Assembly: GCF_010731895.1 (NCBI RefSeq)
Contig: NZ_AP022596.1
Span: forward strand, 2,666,001-2,730,000
From: Mycolicibacterium helvum
GTDB lineage: Bacteria; Actinomycetota; Actinomycetes; Mycobacteriales; Mycobacteriaceae
Length of the DNA stretch: 64,000 nucleotides
Direction: 5' to 3'
Shown: one piece after another, positions 1 through 8,117 of the stretch
Layout of the letters: every line of letters begins with the position of its first letter
How positions within the stretch are numbered: the first letter of the stretch is position 1
The notes under the pieces: generated by a model
Database searches by the model: none
Told to the model about the DNA's origin: nothing
The model's input: only the letters and a program-made list of their open reading frames with translations
Position numbers and translations under genes: made by a program

Positions 1-449
1 GTCAGGGCGGCGGCCCGGCCGCCGAGCCAGAACCACCCGGCCGGGTAGTACGGCGGCAGGCCGATGTAGGTCATATCGTGCAGCGCCGGGCTCTCGGTGA
101 GCCGGGTGAGGTATTCGGTGCGGAACTGCTGATCGACTGAGATACCGAAGAGGTAGAGCCGGCTCGCCCCCAATGGCATCCCCAGGGTGACCACCGTGAA
201 CGCCGAGAGGAACACCGCGGCGGCGATGCGTGCGACCCACTCATATCCCTTGCGCCAGGAGAATCCGGTGCCCAGCAGCAACACCAGGCAACCGACCTGT
301 CCAACGGTGGTCAGCGCGTGCAGCTGATTCGACGACGGGAACGCCGGCCACTGGACCCGGGATATCGCGATCAGTGCGATCGCCGAAACGACCACGGCCA
401 CAGCAACTGCCGCGATCATCTGGCCCGCGGTGGCCAGCGCGCTCCTCAT
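1..449 (-). CDS. aftA: Arabinofuranosyltransferase AftA, N-terminal part (cut by window edge)
   Basis: About 149 N-terminal residues are visible, reading leftwards off the window. They show a hydrophobic membrane segment near residues 10-28, a second one around 50-60, and the segment [20 protein letters not shown], which I recognise from mycobacterial AftA. AftA adds the first arabinofuranose from decaprenyl-phosphoarabinose to the galactan of arabinogalactan, in the plasma membrane. The ATG at 447-449 lies 8 bp after the dprE2 stop, so the two are probably co-transcribed. The order GtrA - dprE1 - dprE2 - aftA is the M. tuberculosis Rv3789-Rv3792 order. A GTG start slightly upstream cannot be excluded. 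Confidence 0.88.
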   Translation of the reverse strand, partial: MRSALATAGQMIAAVAVAVVVSAIALIAISRVQWPAFPSSNQLHALTTVGQVGCLVLLLGTGFSWRKGYEWVARIAAAVFLSAFTVVTLGMPLGASRLYLFGISVDQQFRTEYLTRLTESPALHDMTYIGLPPYYPAGWFWLGGRAAAL

Positions 450-457
450 CGGGTTGG

Positions 458-1237
458 CTAGATCGGCAGCTTGCGGAAGATGGGCCGCGGGATGTGCCGC
501 AGCACCGACATCAGCACACGGACCTGCCCGGGCGCCCACACCAGGTCTTTGCCCTTGGCTGCGGACGCCACCGCCAGCTCGGCGACCTCGTCGGCGTTCA
601 CGGTGAAGGGCGCTTCCTTGGCGCCGGTGGCTTTCCAGTGGTCCAAGGTGGTGGTGGTGCGCACCTGGCCCGGCCGGATCACGAGCACGTGAACGCCAAA
701 CTCGCGCAACGCTTCTCCGAGTCCTAGGTAGAAGCCGTCCAAGCCGGCCTTGGTGGAGCCGTAGACGAAGTTGTTGCGCCGTACTCGTTCGCCGGCCACC
801 GATGACATCGCGATGATCTGCCCGAAGCCCTGGGCGCGCATCTTCTCGCCGATCAGCACGCCGACCGAGACGGCGGCGGTGTAGTTGATCTGGGCGCTCA
901 GTACCGCCTTGGCCTGGTTCTGCCACAGCTCTTCGGCATCGCCGAGGATGCCGAACGCGACGATCGCCACGTCCACATCGCCGTTGGCCCAGGCGGATTC
1001 GATGACGGCCGGGTGGCTTGCGGTGTCAAGGGCGTCAAAATCGAGGTACTCGACCGACTTGGCGCCGGCGGCTTCTAGCTGGGCGATGGCGGTGTCGCGC
1101 TTGGGTGCATTCGGCAGATCGGCCAGAATGACTCGGGCCTTGGCGTTGCGTAGATAGCGCTCGACGATGGCCAGGCCGATTTCGGAGGTGCCGCCCAAGA
1201 GCAGGATGGTTTGCGGATTGCCTGTGGCGTCGATCAT
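458..1237 (-). CDS. dprE2: Decaprenylphosphoryl-2-keto-beta-D-erythro-pentose reductase DprE2
   Basis: A 259-residue short-chain dehydrogenase. It has an N-terminal Rossmann motif ([10 protein letters not shown], residues about 11-20) and a YxxxK catalytic pair in VYGSTKAG. DprE2 reduces the 2-keto intermediate made by DprE1 with NAD(P)H, giving decaprenyl-phosphoarabinose, the only arabinose donor for arabinogalactan and lipoarabinomannan. The start is placed at ATG 1235-1237 because the product then begins [13 protein letters not shown], close to the family length of about 254 residues. The longer open frame upstream would run into dprE1. It begins 19 bp after the dprE1 stop. Confidence 0.94.
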   Translation of the reverse strand: MIDATGNPQTILLLGGTSEIGLAIVERYLRNAKARVILADLPNAPKRDTAIAQLEAAGAKSVEYLDFDALDTASHPAVIESAWANGDVDVAIVAFGILGDAEELWQNQAKAVLSAQINYTAAVSVGVLIGEKMRAQGFGQIIAMSSVAGERVRRNNFVYGSTKAGLDGFYLGLGEALREFGVHVLVIRPGQVRTTTTLDHWKATGAKEAPFTVNADEVAELAVASAAKGKDLVWAPGQVRVLMSVLRHIPRPIFRKLPI

Positions 1238-1256
1238 GGTTTGTGGGGATGCCTTT

Positions 1257-2657
1257 CTACAGCAGTTCGAGCCGGCGGGCCATATCGGAGGCAAACACGC
1301 CATTGGGATCGGCCTTGCGGCGCACGGCAATCCATTCATCGATCCGCGGATACATCTTGTGGAAATTCTCGGCGCTCACCCGAGAGTCCTTGGCGGTATA
1401 GACGCGACCGCCGAATTTCATGACACGGCTGTCGAGTTCGTTGAGGAACGCGTTGACGCCGGGATTGTTGGGGAAATCCATGGCCACATTCCAGCCGGCC
1501 ATTGGAAAGCTCAGCGGGGCAGGGTTTCCCGGACCGAACAACTTGAAGACGTTCAGCGCGGAGTAGTGGCCCTGGGTCTGGATCCACCGGATGATGTCTT
1601 TGAATTCGTCCAGCGCGTTGGGCGGCACGAGGAACTGGTGCTGCGCGAAACCGGCTGGGCCGTAAGCGTATTGCCAGCCTGTCGTGATATCCAGCATGTG
1701 GTAGAACTGCGTCAGATTGACGATCTTGTTCTGGTAGTTGCCGCTCATCCGATAGAACGCCTCGCCGACGAGGTTGAGTGACAGCTTGTTCATGACGCTG
1801 ACGGGGAAGATGTTTGGCAACCCGGGCAGCTTGGGCGCACTGAACTGCAGGGGGTCTTTCGCCAGCTTCGGCGGCAGTTGGTCCAGTTTGGCCAGGCTGC
1901 CCCGGCTGACCGCAGCGCGGCCCAGCTTCGGCGGTGGGTTGATGAGATCGAACCACGCGCTGGAATAGGTGTAGTTGTCCTCGCTGCCGTCCTGGTGGAC
2001 CGCGACGGTCTCGTCCAGGTCGGCCGTGGCGATACCGTCGGCGATGAAATAGGCGGTCTCGGTGCGGGTCATCGCGATGCGGGCCCGGATCACGATGCCG
2101 GTCAAACCGTTTCCGCCTACCGTGGCCCAGAACAGTTCGCTGTCAGCTCCGTCTGGTGTCAGTGTGCGGACTTCACCGTCGGCCATCAGTAGGTCTAGTG
2201 ACAGCACGTGATTGCCGAAGCTGCCCGCGCTGTGGTGGTTCTTTCCGTGGATGTCGGATCCGATGGCGCCGCCGACGGTCACCTGCCGGGTGCCCGGCAG
2301 AACCGGTACCCACAAACCGAACGGGAGCGCGGCCTTCATCAGCTGGTCCAGGCTCACCCCGGCGTCCACGTCGGCGACGGCGGTTTCAGCGGATAGCGAA
2401 TGGATCCGGTTCAGCCGCGTCATGTCGACGACGATGCCGCCGCCGTTGCCGGCTTGATCTCCGTAGGAGCGGCCGAGCCCGCGCGCCACGATGCCCCGGC
2501 GCAGGTAGGACGGGCTGGCGGAATCGGCGTCGGCCACCTGCCGGACGGCAGCGGCAATCACGTCCACATCGGGGGTCGACAGCACGTGCGCCACACTGGG
2601 CGCGGTGCGGCCGAACCCGGTCAGGGAACGCTGCGTCAGGGGGAGTTCGGTAGCCAT
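1257..2657 (-). CDS. dprE1: Decaprenylphosphoryl-beta-D-ribose 2-oxidase DprE1
   Basis: A 466-residue FAD-linked oxidase. An FAD-binding PCMH region spans about residues 50-200 ([13 protein letters not shown]), and the C-terminal substrate domain ends [11 protein letters not shown] as in other mycobacterial DprE1 proteins. It oxidises the 2'-OH of decaprenylphosphoryl ribose, acts with DprE2, and is a known drug target. The active-site lysine in YTAKDSR is present (residue 423, equivalent to Lys418 of M. tuberculosis). The cysteine equivalent to Cys387, which reacts with benzothiazinones, is replaced by Ala392: the motif reads GWNVAMDF instead of GWNICVDF, and the codon is GCC on the minus strand at 1482-1484. 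Confidence 0.97.
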   Translation of the reverse strand: MATELPLTQRSLTGFGRTAPSVAHVLSTPDVDVIAAAVRQVADADSASPSYLRRGIVARGLGRSYGDQAGNGGGIVVDMTRLNRIHSLSAETAVADVDAGVSLDQLMKAALPFGLWVPVLPGTRQVTVGGAIGSDIHGKNHHSAGSFGNHVLSLDLLMADGEVRTLTPDGADSELFWATVGGNGLTGIVIRARIAMTRTETAYFIADGIATADLDETVAVHQDGSEDNYTYSSAWFDLINPPPKLGRAAVSRGSLAKLDQLPPKLAKDPLQFSAPKLPGLPNIFPVSVMNKLSLNLVGEAFYRMSGNYQNKIVNLTQFYHMLDITTGWQYAYGPAGFAQHQFLVPPNALDEFKDIIRWIQTQGHYSALNVFKLFGPGNPAPLSFPMAGWNVAMDFPNNPGVNAFLNELDSRVMKFGGRVYTAKDSRVSAENFHKMYPRIDEWIAVRRKADPNGVFASDMARRLELL

Positions 2658-2684
2658 GTCAGTGCCAAAGGTTACCCGGCGGGA

Positions 2685-3095
2685 TTACTTCAACCGGAAT
2701 ATCACTGCTCGCTGGACCACGAAGTTGATGACGGTGGCGGTGCCTTGCGCGATGACGAAGGCGACCGGAACCTGCCACGGCTGGCCGGCGAACTTCACAT
2801 AGAACAGGTAATTGATGCCGACTTGGACCGCGTAGGTCAGTGCGTATAGGGCGATCACGGCGACGAACCGGGCCGTGCTGGGCGGTGCCTGGAACGTCCA
2901 CCGGCGGTTGATCAGGTACGCGGTGGTGGTGCCGGCGATGAAGCTCAGCGTCTTGGCCACATTGACCTGCAGTCCGAGCTTGAGGAACAGCACGTAGAGC
3001 CCAAAATCGACGATCGCCGACAGCCCGCCGGTGAGGATGAATCGCAGCACCTGGGTCTTCAGGCTCAGGGGCGTCGGCGGGGCAAGTTCGGCCAC
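2685..3095 (-). CDS. GtrA-family membrane protein (Rv3789-like)
   Basis: A 136-residue protein with about four predicted membrane helices (roughly residues 17-37, 43-60, 75-95 and 107-127) and the GtrA-type segment [17 protein letters not shown]. GtrA proteins are proposed flippases or accessory anchors for polyprenyl-phosphate sugars. The M. tuberculosis neighbour Rv3789 has been linked to decaprenyl-phosphoarabinose handling and to AftA. It lies 27 bp upstream of dprE1 in the same direction, which fits a shared arabinan-precursor operon. Whether it moves lipid across the membrane is not shown by the sequence. Confidence 0.88.
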   Translation of the reverse strand: MAELAPPTPLSLKTQVLRFILTGGLSAIVDFGLYVLFLKLGLQVNVAKTLSFIAGTTTAYLINRRWTFQAPPSTARFVAVIALYALTYAVQVGINYLFYVKFAGQPWQVPVAFVIAQGTATVINFVVQRAVIFRLK

Positions 3096-3115
3096 GTCGG
3101 AAGCTTACTGATTGT

Positions 3116-3175
3116 CCCGGGTCGCTTCGCTCCTGCCCGCGGGTCTCAATCCCCGGGTCGCTTCGCTCCTGCCCG
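3116..3175. repeat. Two direct copies of a dispersed 24-bp repeat
   Basis: Two identical 24-bp copies lie at 3116-3139 and 3152-3175 (core CGCTTCGCTCCTGCCCG), separated by 12 bp in the gap between the GtrA-like gene and the HD gene. Near-identical copies occur at 21761-21784 and, inverted, at 52195-52218. This marks a dispersed family rather than a chance duplication. Confidence 0.8.
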
Positions 3176-3178
3176 CCG

Positions 3179-3817
3179 GTGCACCATGGTGGGGTGCAGG
3201 ATCTGGTTGAAGCCTGGGCGACACTGCTGTCCCGGCACACCGACAACCCGGCAGTGGCCGCGGTGGGGCGCGACTTGGTCGCGTCTTGGACGGAACCGCA
3301 CCGCCACTACCACTCTGTCGAGCACCTGCGCGACATCCTCCGCCACGTCGAGGAGCTGGCTGATTTCGCCGACGACGCAGACGCTGTCCGCCTCGCGGCC
3401 TGGTACCACGACGCGGTGTACGCCGGGCGTCCCGACGACGAGGAACTCAGCGCGCGCCGCGCGGAGCTGGACCTGTCGCGGCTGGGTCTGCAGCCGCAAC
3501 TGGTCGACGAGGTGGCGCGCTTGATTCGGATGACGATCACGCATGACCCCGCGGCAGGGGACCACAACGGCGAAGTTCTGTCCGATGCCGACTTGGCGGC
3601 GTTGGCGGTGCCGAGGGACCGCTACGTACGCAATACCGCGGCCATCCGCGCCGAGTACGACCACGTTCCCGGTGACGCGTTCCGCCGCGGACGCGTGCAG
3701 GTTCTGACGGCATTGTTAGGTGGTCCAGGGGTGTTCCGAACCGAGCGCGCGCGCCGCGAGTGGGAAGCGTCTGCGCAAGGCAATCTGCGGGCCGAGTTGG
3801 CCACGCTGATCGACTGA
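3179..3817 (+). CDS. HD-domain metal-dependent phosphohydrolase-like protein
   Basis: A 212-residue protein with the pattern of the small predicted HD phosphohydrolases: an early histidine cluster (HRHYHSVEHL, about residues 41-50), a central HD pair (AAWYHDAVY, about 74-82), and a later conserved aspartate (SDADLAAL). Such proteins bind one or two metals; the substrate here is unknown. The start is uncertain: GTG 3179 gives MHHGGVQDL, while GTG 3194 gives a product five residues shorter. It is transcribed away from the dprE1 cluster. M. tuberculosis has other genes here (Rv3784-Rv3788), so this belongs to the variable interval. Confidence 0.75.
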   Translation: MHHGGVQDLVEAWATLLSRHTDNPAVAAVGRDLVASWTEPHRHYHSVEHLRDILRHVEELADFADDADAVRLAAWYHDAVYAGRPDDEELSARRAELDLSRLGLQPQLVDEVARLIRMTITHDPAAGDHNGEVLSDADLAALAVPRDRYVRNTAAIRAEYDHVPGDAFRRGRVQVLTALLGGPGVFRTERARREWEASAQGNLRAELATLID

Positions 3818-3841
3818 ACGGCCCGGCCGCGAGGGCCGTTC
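3816..3841 (+). terminator. Hairpin at the 3' end of the HD gene
   Basis: A perfect 9-bp inverted repeat, GAACGGCCC / GGGCCGTTC, with an 8-nt loop starts inside the TGA stop codon of the HD gene. No T-run follows, so it would be a mycobacterial-style hairpin terminator without a U-tract, or an mRNA-end stabiliser. Confidence 0.6.
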
Positions 3842-3882
3842 GACCCTATGCGCGCCGGTTCTTGCCGAGGGAAAATCTGATC

Positions 3883-4317
3883 ATGATAGGCGAACAGGAC
3901 CCGATCACGGTCCTCAGCGACGACGAGAGCTGGGACCTGCTGAAGAGCGCCGCGCTGGGTCGGCTGGTGACCAACGTCGGCGGTGAGCTGGAAATCTTCC
4001 CGGTCAATTTCGTGACGCAGGGCCACACAGTGCTATTTCGGACTGCCGAAGGCACAAAGCTATTCGGCACGGTAATGAACGACAAGGTGCTCTTCGAGGT
4101 CGACGATCACAACGTCGTCGAAGGTTGGAGTGTCGTCATTCGCGGGACCGCACATGTGCTGACTGCCGCCGATGAAATCCACGAAGCCGACCGCGCCCAG
4201 CTGTTGCCGTGGGTGGCCACCGAGAAGCTGCGCTACGTCCGCATCACTCCGAACGATATGTCCGGCAGGCGGTTTGTCTTCGGGCCGGAGCCCGAGCACG
4301 GGGCATACCCCAGTTAG
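3883..4317 (+). CDS. Pyridoxamine 5'-phosphate oxidase-like flavin-binding-fold protein
   Basis: A 144-residue single split-barrel protein. The segments LLKSAALGRLVTNVGGELEIFPVNF near the N-terminus and EGTKLFGTVMNDKVLFEVDD in the middle are typical of the PNPOx-like family, which binds FMN, F420 or haem. The C-terminus, ITPNDMSGRRFVFGPEPEHG, matches many mycobacterial members. ATG 3883 is chosen because an upstream GAGGG (about 11 nt before) can serve as ribosome site; the longer frame has no homology-like sequence. The substrate is unknown. Its stop overlaps the end of the convergent DUF222/HNH gene by 4 bp. Confidence 0.8.
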   Translation: MIGEQDPITVLSDDESWDLLKSAALGRLVTNVGGELEIFPVNFVTQGHTVLFRTAEGTKLFGTVMNDKVLFEVDDHNVVEGWSVVIRGTAHVLTAADEIHEADRAQLLPWVATEKLRYVRITPNDMSGRRFVFGPEPEHGAYPS

Positions 4318-5774
4318 AACGGTGGTGGGCGGTTCCGCTGGGCGACGCGGGCATCGTTGAGTTTGCGTTCGGCGGCGATGCGATAGGCCCGCTGGGCCGC
4401 GCGAGTGCGTCGTCGGGTGGGCATCATGATGCCGATGGTGGGCGGCGGTTGGCCCACGGGTGCGGGCAGTGTCGCGGTGGTGACGTTCCACTGGGGGATC
4501 AGCAATCGGCTGCCGGGTTGAGTGAGGTAGGTGTGTCCGGTGGGTGAGGTCCACACGATTGAGCCGTCAGGGTGTTGCTTATCGCGCCAGCCGGCCCAAA
4601 AAGTCTTGAGCAGGTGGTGTTTTCGGCAGATGCAGGCCAGGTTGGAAGCGTGGGTGGGTCCCCAGGGCCAGGGGATGGTGTGGTCGACATCGCAGAACTC
4701 GGCCGGCATATCGCAGTTGGGGAACCGACAGGTGATATCGCGCATCCGGACAAACTCGTCCAACGCCGTCGAGGGGCGATAGCCCGGCTCGGGCTCCTCG
4801 TCCGGCCGTCGCAGCACCCGGACCTTCGCGCCGGCTGTAATCAGCTGCGCCAGCAACGGGGCCGGCACAACCCCACGATGTCCGGTCACCACACCACCAG
4901 CGGTGTGCGGGCCGGGCGACTCGGTTGGGGTACCGGCCCCTTCGGTCGGCATCGGCGGATCGGCAACCGTGCCCATCACGTCGGCCTCAGCCACCACATG
5001 CACCACCACGCTGGCCGCCCGGCCGTCGGGCTCGGCGGCCGGGCACTCGGGATTGCCGCAGTTGCAGGCCAGCCGATCCGACCCGGCATTGATCGCCCCT
5101 ATGGCATCGGATCGGCGCTCACCGATGGTGCGCGGATCGTCCTCACACACCCCGTGCGCCATCACAGCCAACCGCCGATCCAGTGCAATGCCGTCGGTGA
5201 TCAACAGCTCACCGCGGAGTTCCACGACCCCGTCGCGCGCATTGCCGACATCGACAACCACATCGCGATCCCGCAACCGGGACTGGGTCCGGCGCAGCGC
5301 ACCCGGGTCAAACTCGTCCACCCACACATCGATGGCGCGCTGAAGTTTGAGGTCCGACAGCGGTCCCCACGACACCGCGTGCTCGGCAAGCGCGGCATCC
5401 ACGAGCGCCAGCGTCTGCGGGTCGCCGATCAGGTCAGTGCGCGACACGATCGCTGCACACATCCGATAACTCAACACACCGGCCAACAACAACGCACCCA
5501 CCTGCGGTACCCGATCCCGCAACGACAACGCCAGATGCATCTGCGCCGACGCCCGGCCATGGGTCACCCCCAGCTCGGCCGACACCTCGGCTGCCACGGC
5601 GTCCCAGTCATCACAGGCCCACCATGCGCGCTCCTCGTCACCGCAACGGCGCCGAACCAACTCCGCGATCGCCGCCAACCGCAGCCCCTCACCCTGAGCC
5701 GCCTGCCGAGCGCCGTCCCTGATCGCAGTCACCACCACCGCATCAGCCGAGGACCGTAACCCAACATCGAACAC
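4314..5774 (-). CDS. DUF222 / HNH endonuclease-domain protein (13E12 repeat family type)
   Basis: A 486-residue protein with an N-terminal DUF222 helical region (about residues 30-300) and a C-terminal HNH module: RDITCRFPNC, then CDVDHTIPW, then the histidine pair of CRKHH. Mycobacterial genomes hold many copies, including the REP13E12 proteins of M. tuberculosis, one of which (Rv3776) lies in the corresponding chromosomal region. The frame is intact and the HNH metal ligands are present, so it may be active; its biological role is unknown. It lies directly beside the IS481 remnant and transposase fragment, consistent with a recombination-prone site. Confidence 0.88.
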   Translation of the reverse strand: MFDVGLRSSADAVVVTAIRDGARQAAQGEGLRLAAIAELVRRRCGDEERAWWACDDWDAVAAEVSAELGVTHGRASAQMHLALSLRDRVPQVGALLLAGVLSYRMCAAIVSRTDLIGDPQTLALVDAALAEHAVSWGPLSDLKLQRAIDVWVDEFDPGALRRTQSRLRDRDVVVDVGNARDGVVELRGELLITDGIALDRRLAVMAHGVCEDDPRTIGERRSDAIGAINAGSDRLACNCGNPECPAAEPDGRAASVVVHVVAEADVMGTVADPPMPTEGAGTPTESPGPHTAGGVVTGHRGVVPAPLLAQLITAGAKVRVLRRPDEEPEPGYRPSTALDEFVRMRDITCRFPNCDMPAEFCDVDHTIPWPWGPTHASNLACICRKHHLLKTFWAGWRDKQHPDGSIVWTSPTGHTYLTQPGSRLLIPQWNVTTATLPAPVGQPPPTIGIMMPTRRRTRAAQRAYRIAAERKLNDARVAQRNRPPPF

Positions 5775-5818
5775 ATGTTCGAGTATGCCACTGGGGTCTG
5801 ACGGAAATCTGTCATCTC

Positions 5819-6674
5819 TCAGGACATCGGTGACAGTTCGGGTGGTCTTGGTGGTGACACTTGTGCCTCCAGGCTCGGGCGGTGGCTGTCAATGAACCCA
5901 TCGATCCCCGCGTGCGGCTTGCGATCTCGCAGTGGCCTGATGACGCGCCCCGCGGGGCGGTCTCGACGTTCTGCGCCGAGCACGGTATCTCGCGAAAGTC
6001 GTTCTACGAGTTGCGTAAACGCTGCAGAAGCGACGGTCCGGCCGCGGTGCTCGAACCCAAAACGCGGCGACCGAAATCGAGCCCGTCGAAACTGAGCGAT
6101 GAAGTCAAGGATCAGGCCGTGGCCGTGCGTGGTGCACTGGAGGCCTCCGGCCTGGACCTCGGGCCGATCAGTGTGCACGACAAGATGCACGCGATGGGCC
6201 TAGATCAGGTCCCCTCACACCGCGTCGCTGGCACGGATCTTCCGAGAAGCCCGTGTGGCCCGTGTTGAGCCGAAGAAGAAACCGCGCTCGGCATGGCGAC
6301 GGTTCGTCTACCCGGCCCCGAACGCGTGCTGGCAGCTCGATGCCACCGAATACGTCCTCACCGGCGGGCGTAAATGCGTGATCTTCCAGCTCATTGACGA
6401 TCACTCCCGCTACGCCGTTGCCTCGCATGTGGCCTGGGGTGAGACCGCTGCGGCCGCGATCACGGTGTTCGACAAGGCGGTGGCCGCCCACGGGGTGCCC
6501 CAACGGCTGCTGTCTGACAATGGGGCTGCGCTGAACCCTTCGCGGCGCGGGCACCTCGGCCGACTCGTCGGTATCAACTAAGTCGGCAACGGCCGACCCA
6601 GCGGCCCCCAACCCAAGACCAAAGAACTGTCACCGAAGTCCTGACACACCAACCGTCACCGATGTCCTGATACA
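5819..6674 (+). mobile_element. Decayed IS481-family-like insertion sequence
   Basis: Imperfect inverted ends bound a degenerate transposase frame. The left end carries TCAGGACATCGGTGACAGTT at 5819-5838. The right end carries its inverted form AACTGTCACCGAAGTCCTGA at about 6625-6644. A second inverted copy (AACCGTCACCGATGTCCTGA) follows at about 6651-6670, so the right end looks doubled. At roughly 0.85 kb it is shorter than intact relatives, in line with the internal deletion in the transposase. Confidence 0.78.
5861..6644 (+). pseudogene. IS481-like transposase, frameshifted and internally deleted
   Basis: The N-terminal frame has a helix-turn-helix region (FCAEHGISRKSFYELRKR). Near 6215 the reading shifts by one base: after DQVPS the expected TASLARIFREARVARVEPKK continues only in the next frame. 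That second frame has the first catalytic aspartate (CWQLDATEYV) and the second (LLSDNGAAL). It then breaks shortly after, with an in-frame TAA at 6579-6581. Beyond the stop, the same frame reads a typical C-terminal tail, GRPSGPQPKTKELSPKS, ending at TGA 6642-6644. The region that should carry the final catalytic glutamate is therefore deleted. It cannot encode an active transposase. Confidence 0.82.
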
Positions 6675-6805
6675 TCCCAGTCTGACCGTGTTGCCTCATC
6701 GGAAATGCGCGCGTAGACGGCGCGTCTGCCGGCTTGGTCAGCAATGACTTCGGTAGGTCCAGCTGATGGGGTTGATATTGGGCGAACGCGGAGCAGTGAC
6801 GCTAG

Positions 6806-7080
6806 GCAGCGGCGATCCGCTATCAGCAGGCCAGTAAGCGCGGGAAGAGCCGGATTCTCGACGAGTTGTGCGCCAATACCGGCTGGCATCGCTGCCATGC
6901 CCGAAAGGCGCTCACAGCCGCGCTGATGCCCACGATCGCCACCGTGCGCGGTCGGCGGCCCGCGACGTACAGACCCGAGGTCATCGCCGCATTGACGGTC
7001 TGCTGGACGGTGCTGGGAATGCCCGCCGGCAAACGGCTCGCCCCCATGCTCGCAGTGCTGGTGGCAGTGCTGCGTTTACC
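6806..7080 (+). pseudogene. N-terminal fragment of a second, unrelated transposase/integrase
   Basis: An open stretch with no plausible start reads AAAIRYQQASKRGKSRILD, ELCANTGWHRCHARKALTAA and VIAALTVCWTVLGMPAGKRL. I recognise this as the N-terminal helical part of an integrase-type transposase common in actinobacteria. Similarity stops near 7080, just before the 8-bp tandem repeat, and the catalytic domain is absent. It starts about 130 bp after the IS481 remnant, so one or more insertions and deletions are layered here. The exact IS family is uncertain. Confidence 0.65.
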
Positions 7081-7102
7081 CGGTCAGAGGACGTGTGCTC
7101 TT

Positions 7103-7214
7103 CACCCTGGCACCCTGGCACCCTGGCACCCTGGCACCCTGGCACCCTGGCACCCTGGCACCCTGGCACCCTGGCACCCTGGCACCCTGGCACCCTGGCA
7201 CCCTGGCACCCTGG
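7103..7214. repeat. Tandem repeat, 14 perfect copies of an 8-bp unit
   Basis: CACCCTGG is repeated 14 times without any mismatch over 112 bp. The unit is not a multiple of three, so every plus frame reads the same PWHPGTLA peptide; the apparent coding capacity is a by-product. The array sits 73 bp beyond the wzm stop codon, between transposase debris and the galactan exporter genes. Perfect identity suggests recent expansion or slippage. Confidence 0.97.
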
Positions 7215-7286
7215 CCACCAGTAAAACCCCAGCCGGCACCCCCGCTTCAGTCACCAAGCGCGCACGCTTACGTGAGGCAACACCCT

Positions 7287-8117
7287 CTAGACCCAGTAGG
7301 CCACCCGCGATCGGTACTGCCGCAGCGCGAAAGCCGCCACCAGCCAGCCGAGAAGCGTCAGCACTATCACGACGACCCAATGCCGCAAGTGTTGGTCAGC
7401 GCCCAACAGGGGAGCTCGCAGGATGTCGAGGTAATGCAGCAGCGGATTCAGCTCGATGATCTTCGCCCACTGGCCGGCGCCCTGCTGCTGGAGCGTGTTG
7501 TCATTCCAGATGATCGGTGTCATGAAGAACAGCAGCTGCACGATCGAGAACAGCAGTGGGCCGATATCGCGGTACCGGGTGGCCAGGATGCCGAAGCAGA
7601 ACGACACCCAGACGCAGTTCAGCATGATCAGCAGCAGCGCCGGGATCGCCGCCAAGTCGGCCCATGACCACGGTTTCGGGAAGATGATCGCAATCACCAC
7701 ATAGATGACGATGTTGTGTGCGAACAGAATCATCTGCCGCCACACCAGCCGATACACGTGCACGCTCAGTGGCGTTGGCAGTTGCTTGATCAAACCTTCG
7801 TTGGCGATGAACACATCGGAGCCCTCGAGGATCGCGGCGTTGATCATGTTCCAGATGATCAACCCGAGCGTCACATAGGGCAGGTGCTCGGAGAGTTTGA
7901 GGTGGAACAGCTGCGAGTACAGCCCACCCATCGCGACGGCGGTGGTCCCGGTCGCGATGGTGATCCAGAACGGGCCGAGCACTGAGCGGCGGTACTTCTG
8001 CTTGATGTCCTGCCAGCCGAGGTGCAGCCACAATTCGCGCTTGTGGAACCCGTCGCGAAGGTCGCCCCACGCGCGGGTGAACGTCTTCGACTGGGCTGCG
8101 GCGTCAATGAATGTCAA
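7287..8117 (-). CDS. wzm: Galactan/O-antigen ABC exporter permease Wzm (Rv3783-like)
   Basis: A 276-residue ABC-2 type permease with about six membrane helices and the segments HLGWQDIKQKYRRSVLGPFW and TPIIWNDNTL characteristic of polysaccharide exporters. With Wzt it is thought to flip the lipid-linked galactan precursor across the plasma membrane. The start is placed at TTG 8115-8117, giving LTFIDAAAQSKTF; its last two bases are the first two of the glfT1 TGA (TTGA overlap), and this length fits the family (about 280). A much longer frame upstream lies inside glfT1 and is not believed. The downstream flank holds the tandem repeat. Confidence 0.9.
   Translation of the reverse strand: MTFIDAAAQSKTFTRAWGDLRDGFHKRELWLHLGWQDIKQKYRRSVLGPFWITIATGTTAVAMGGLYSQLFHLKLSEHLPYVTLGLIIWNMINAAILEGSDVFIANEGLIKQLPTPLSVHVYRLVWRQMILFAHNIVIYVVIAIIFPKPWSWADLAAIPALLLIMLNCVWVSFCFGILATRYRDIGPLLFSIVQLLFFMTPIIWNDNTLQQQGAGQWAKIIELNPLLHYLDILRAPLLGADQHLRHWVVVIVLTLLGWLVAAFALRQYRSRVAYWV

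Noticed and set aside
5861..6268. Treating the first transposase frame as an intact regulator with a helix-turn-helix
   Set aside because: The homology continues in the next frame after a one-base shift and the ends carry IS inverted repeats, so it is a broken transposase.
7103..7214. CRISPR array
   Set aside because: The unit is 8 bp with no spacers; there are no cas genes in the window.
7095..7667. Long open frames across the 8-bp tandem repeat (PWHPGTLA peptides) on both strands
   Set aside because: An 8-bp unit is open in several frames by chance; the frames run into the minus-strand wzm gene and show no codon pattern beyond the repeat.
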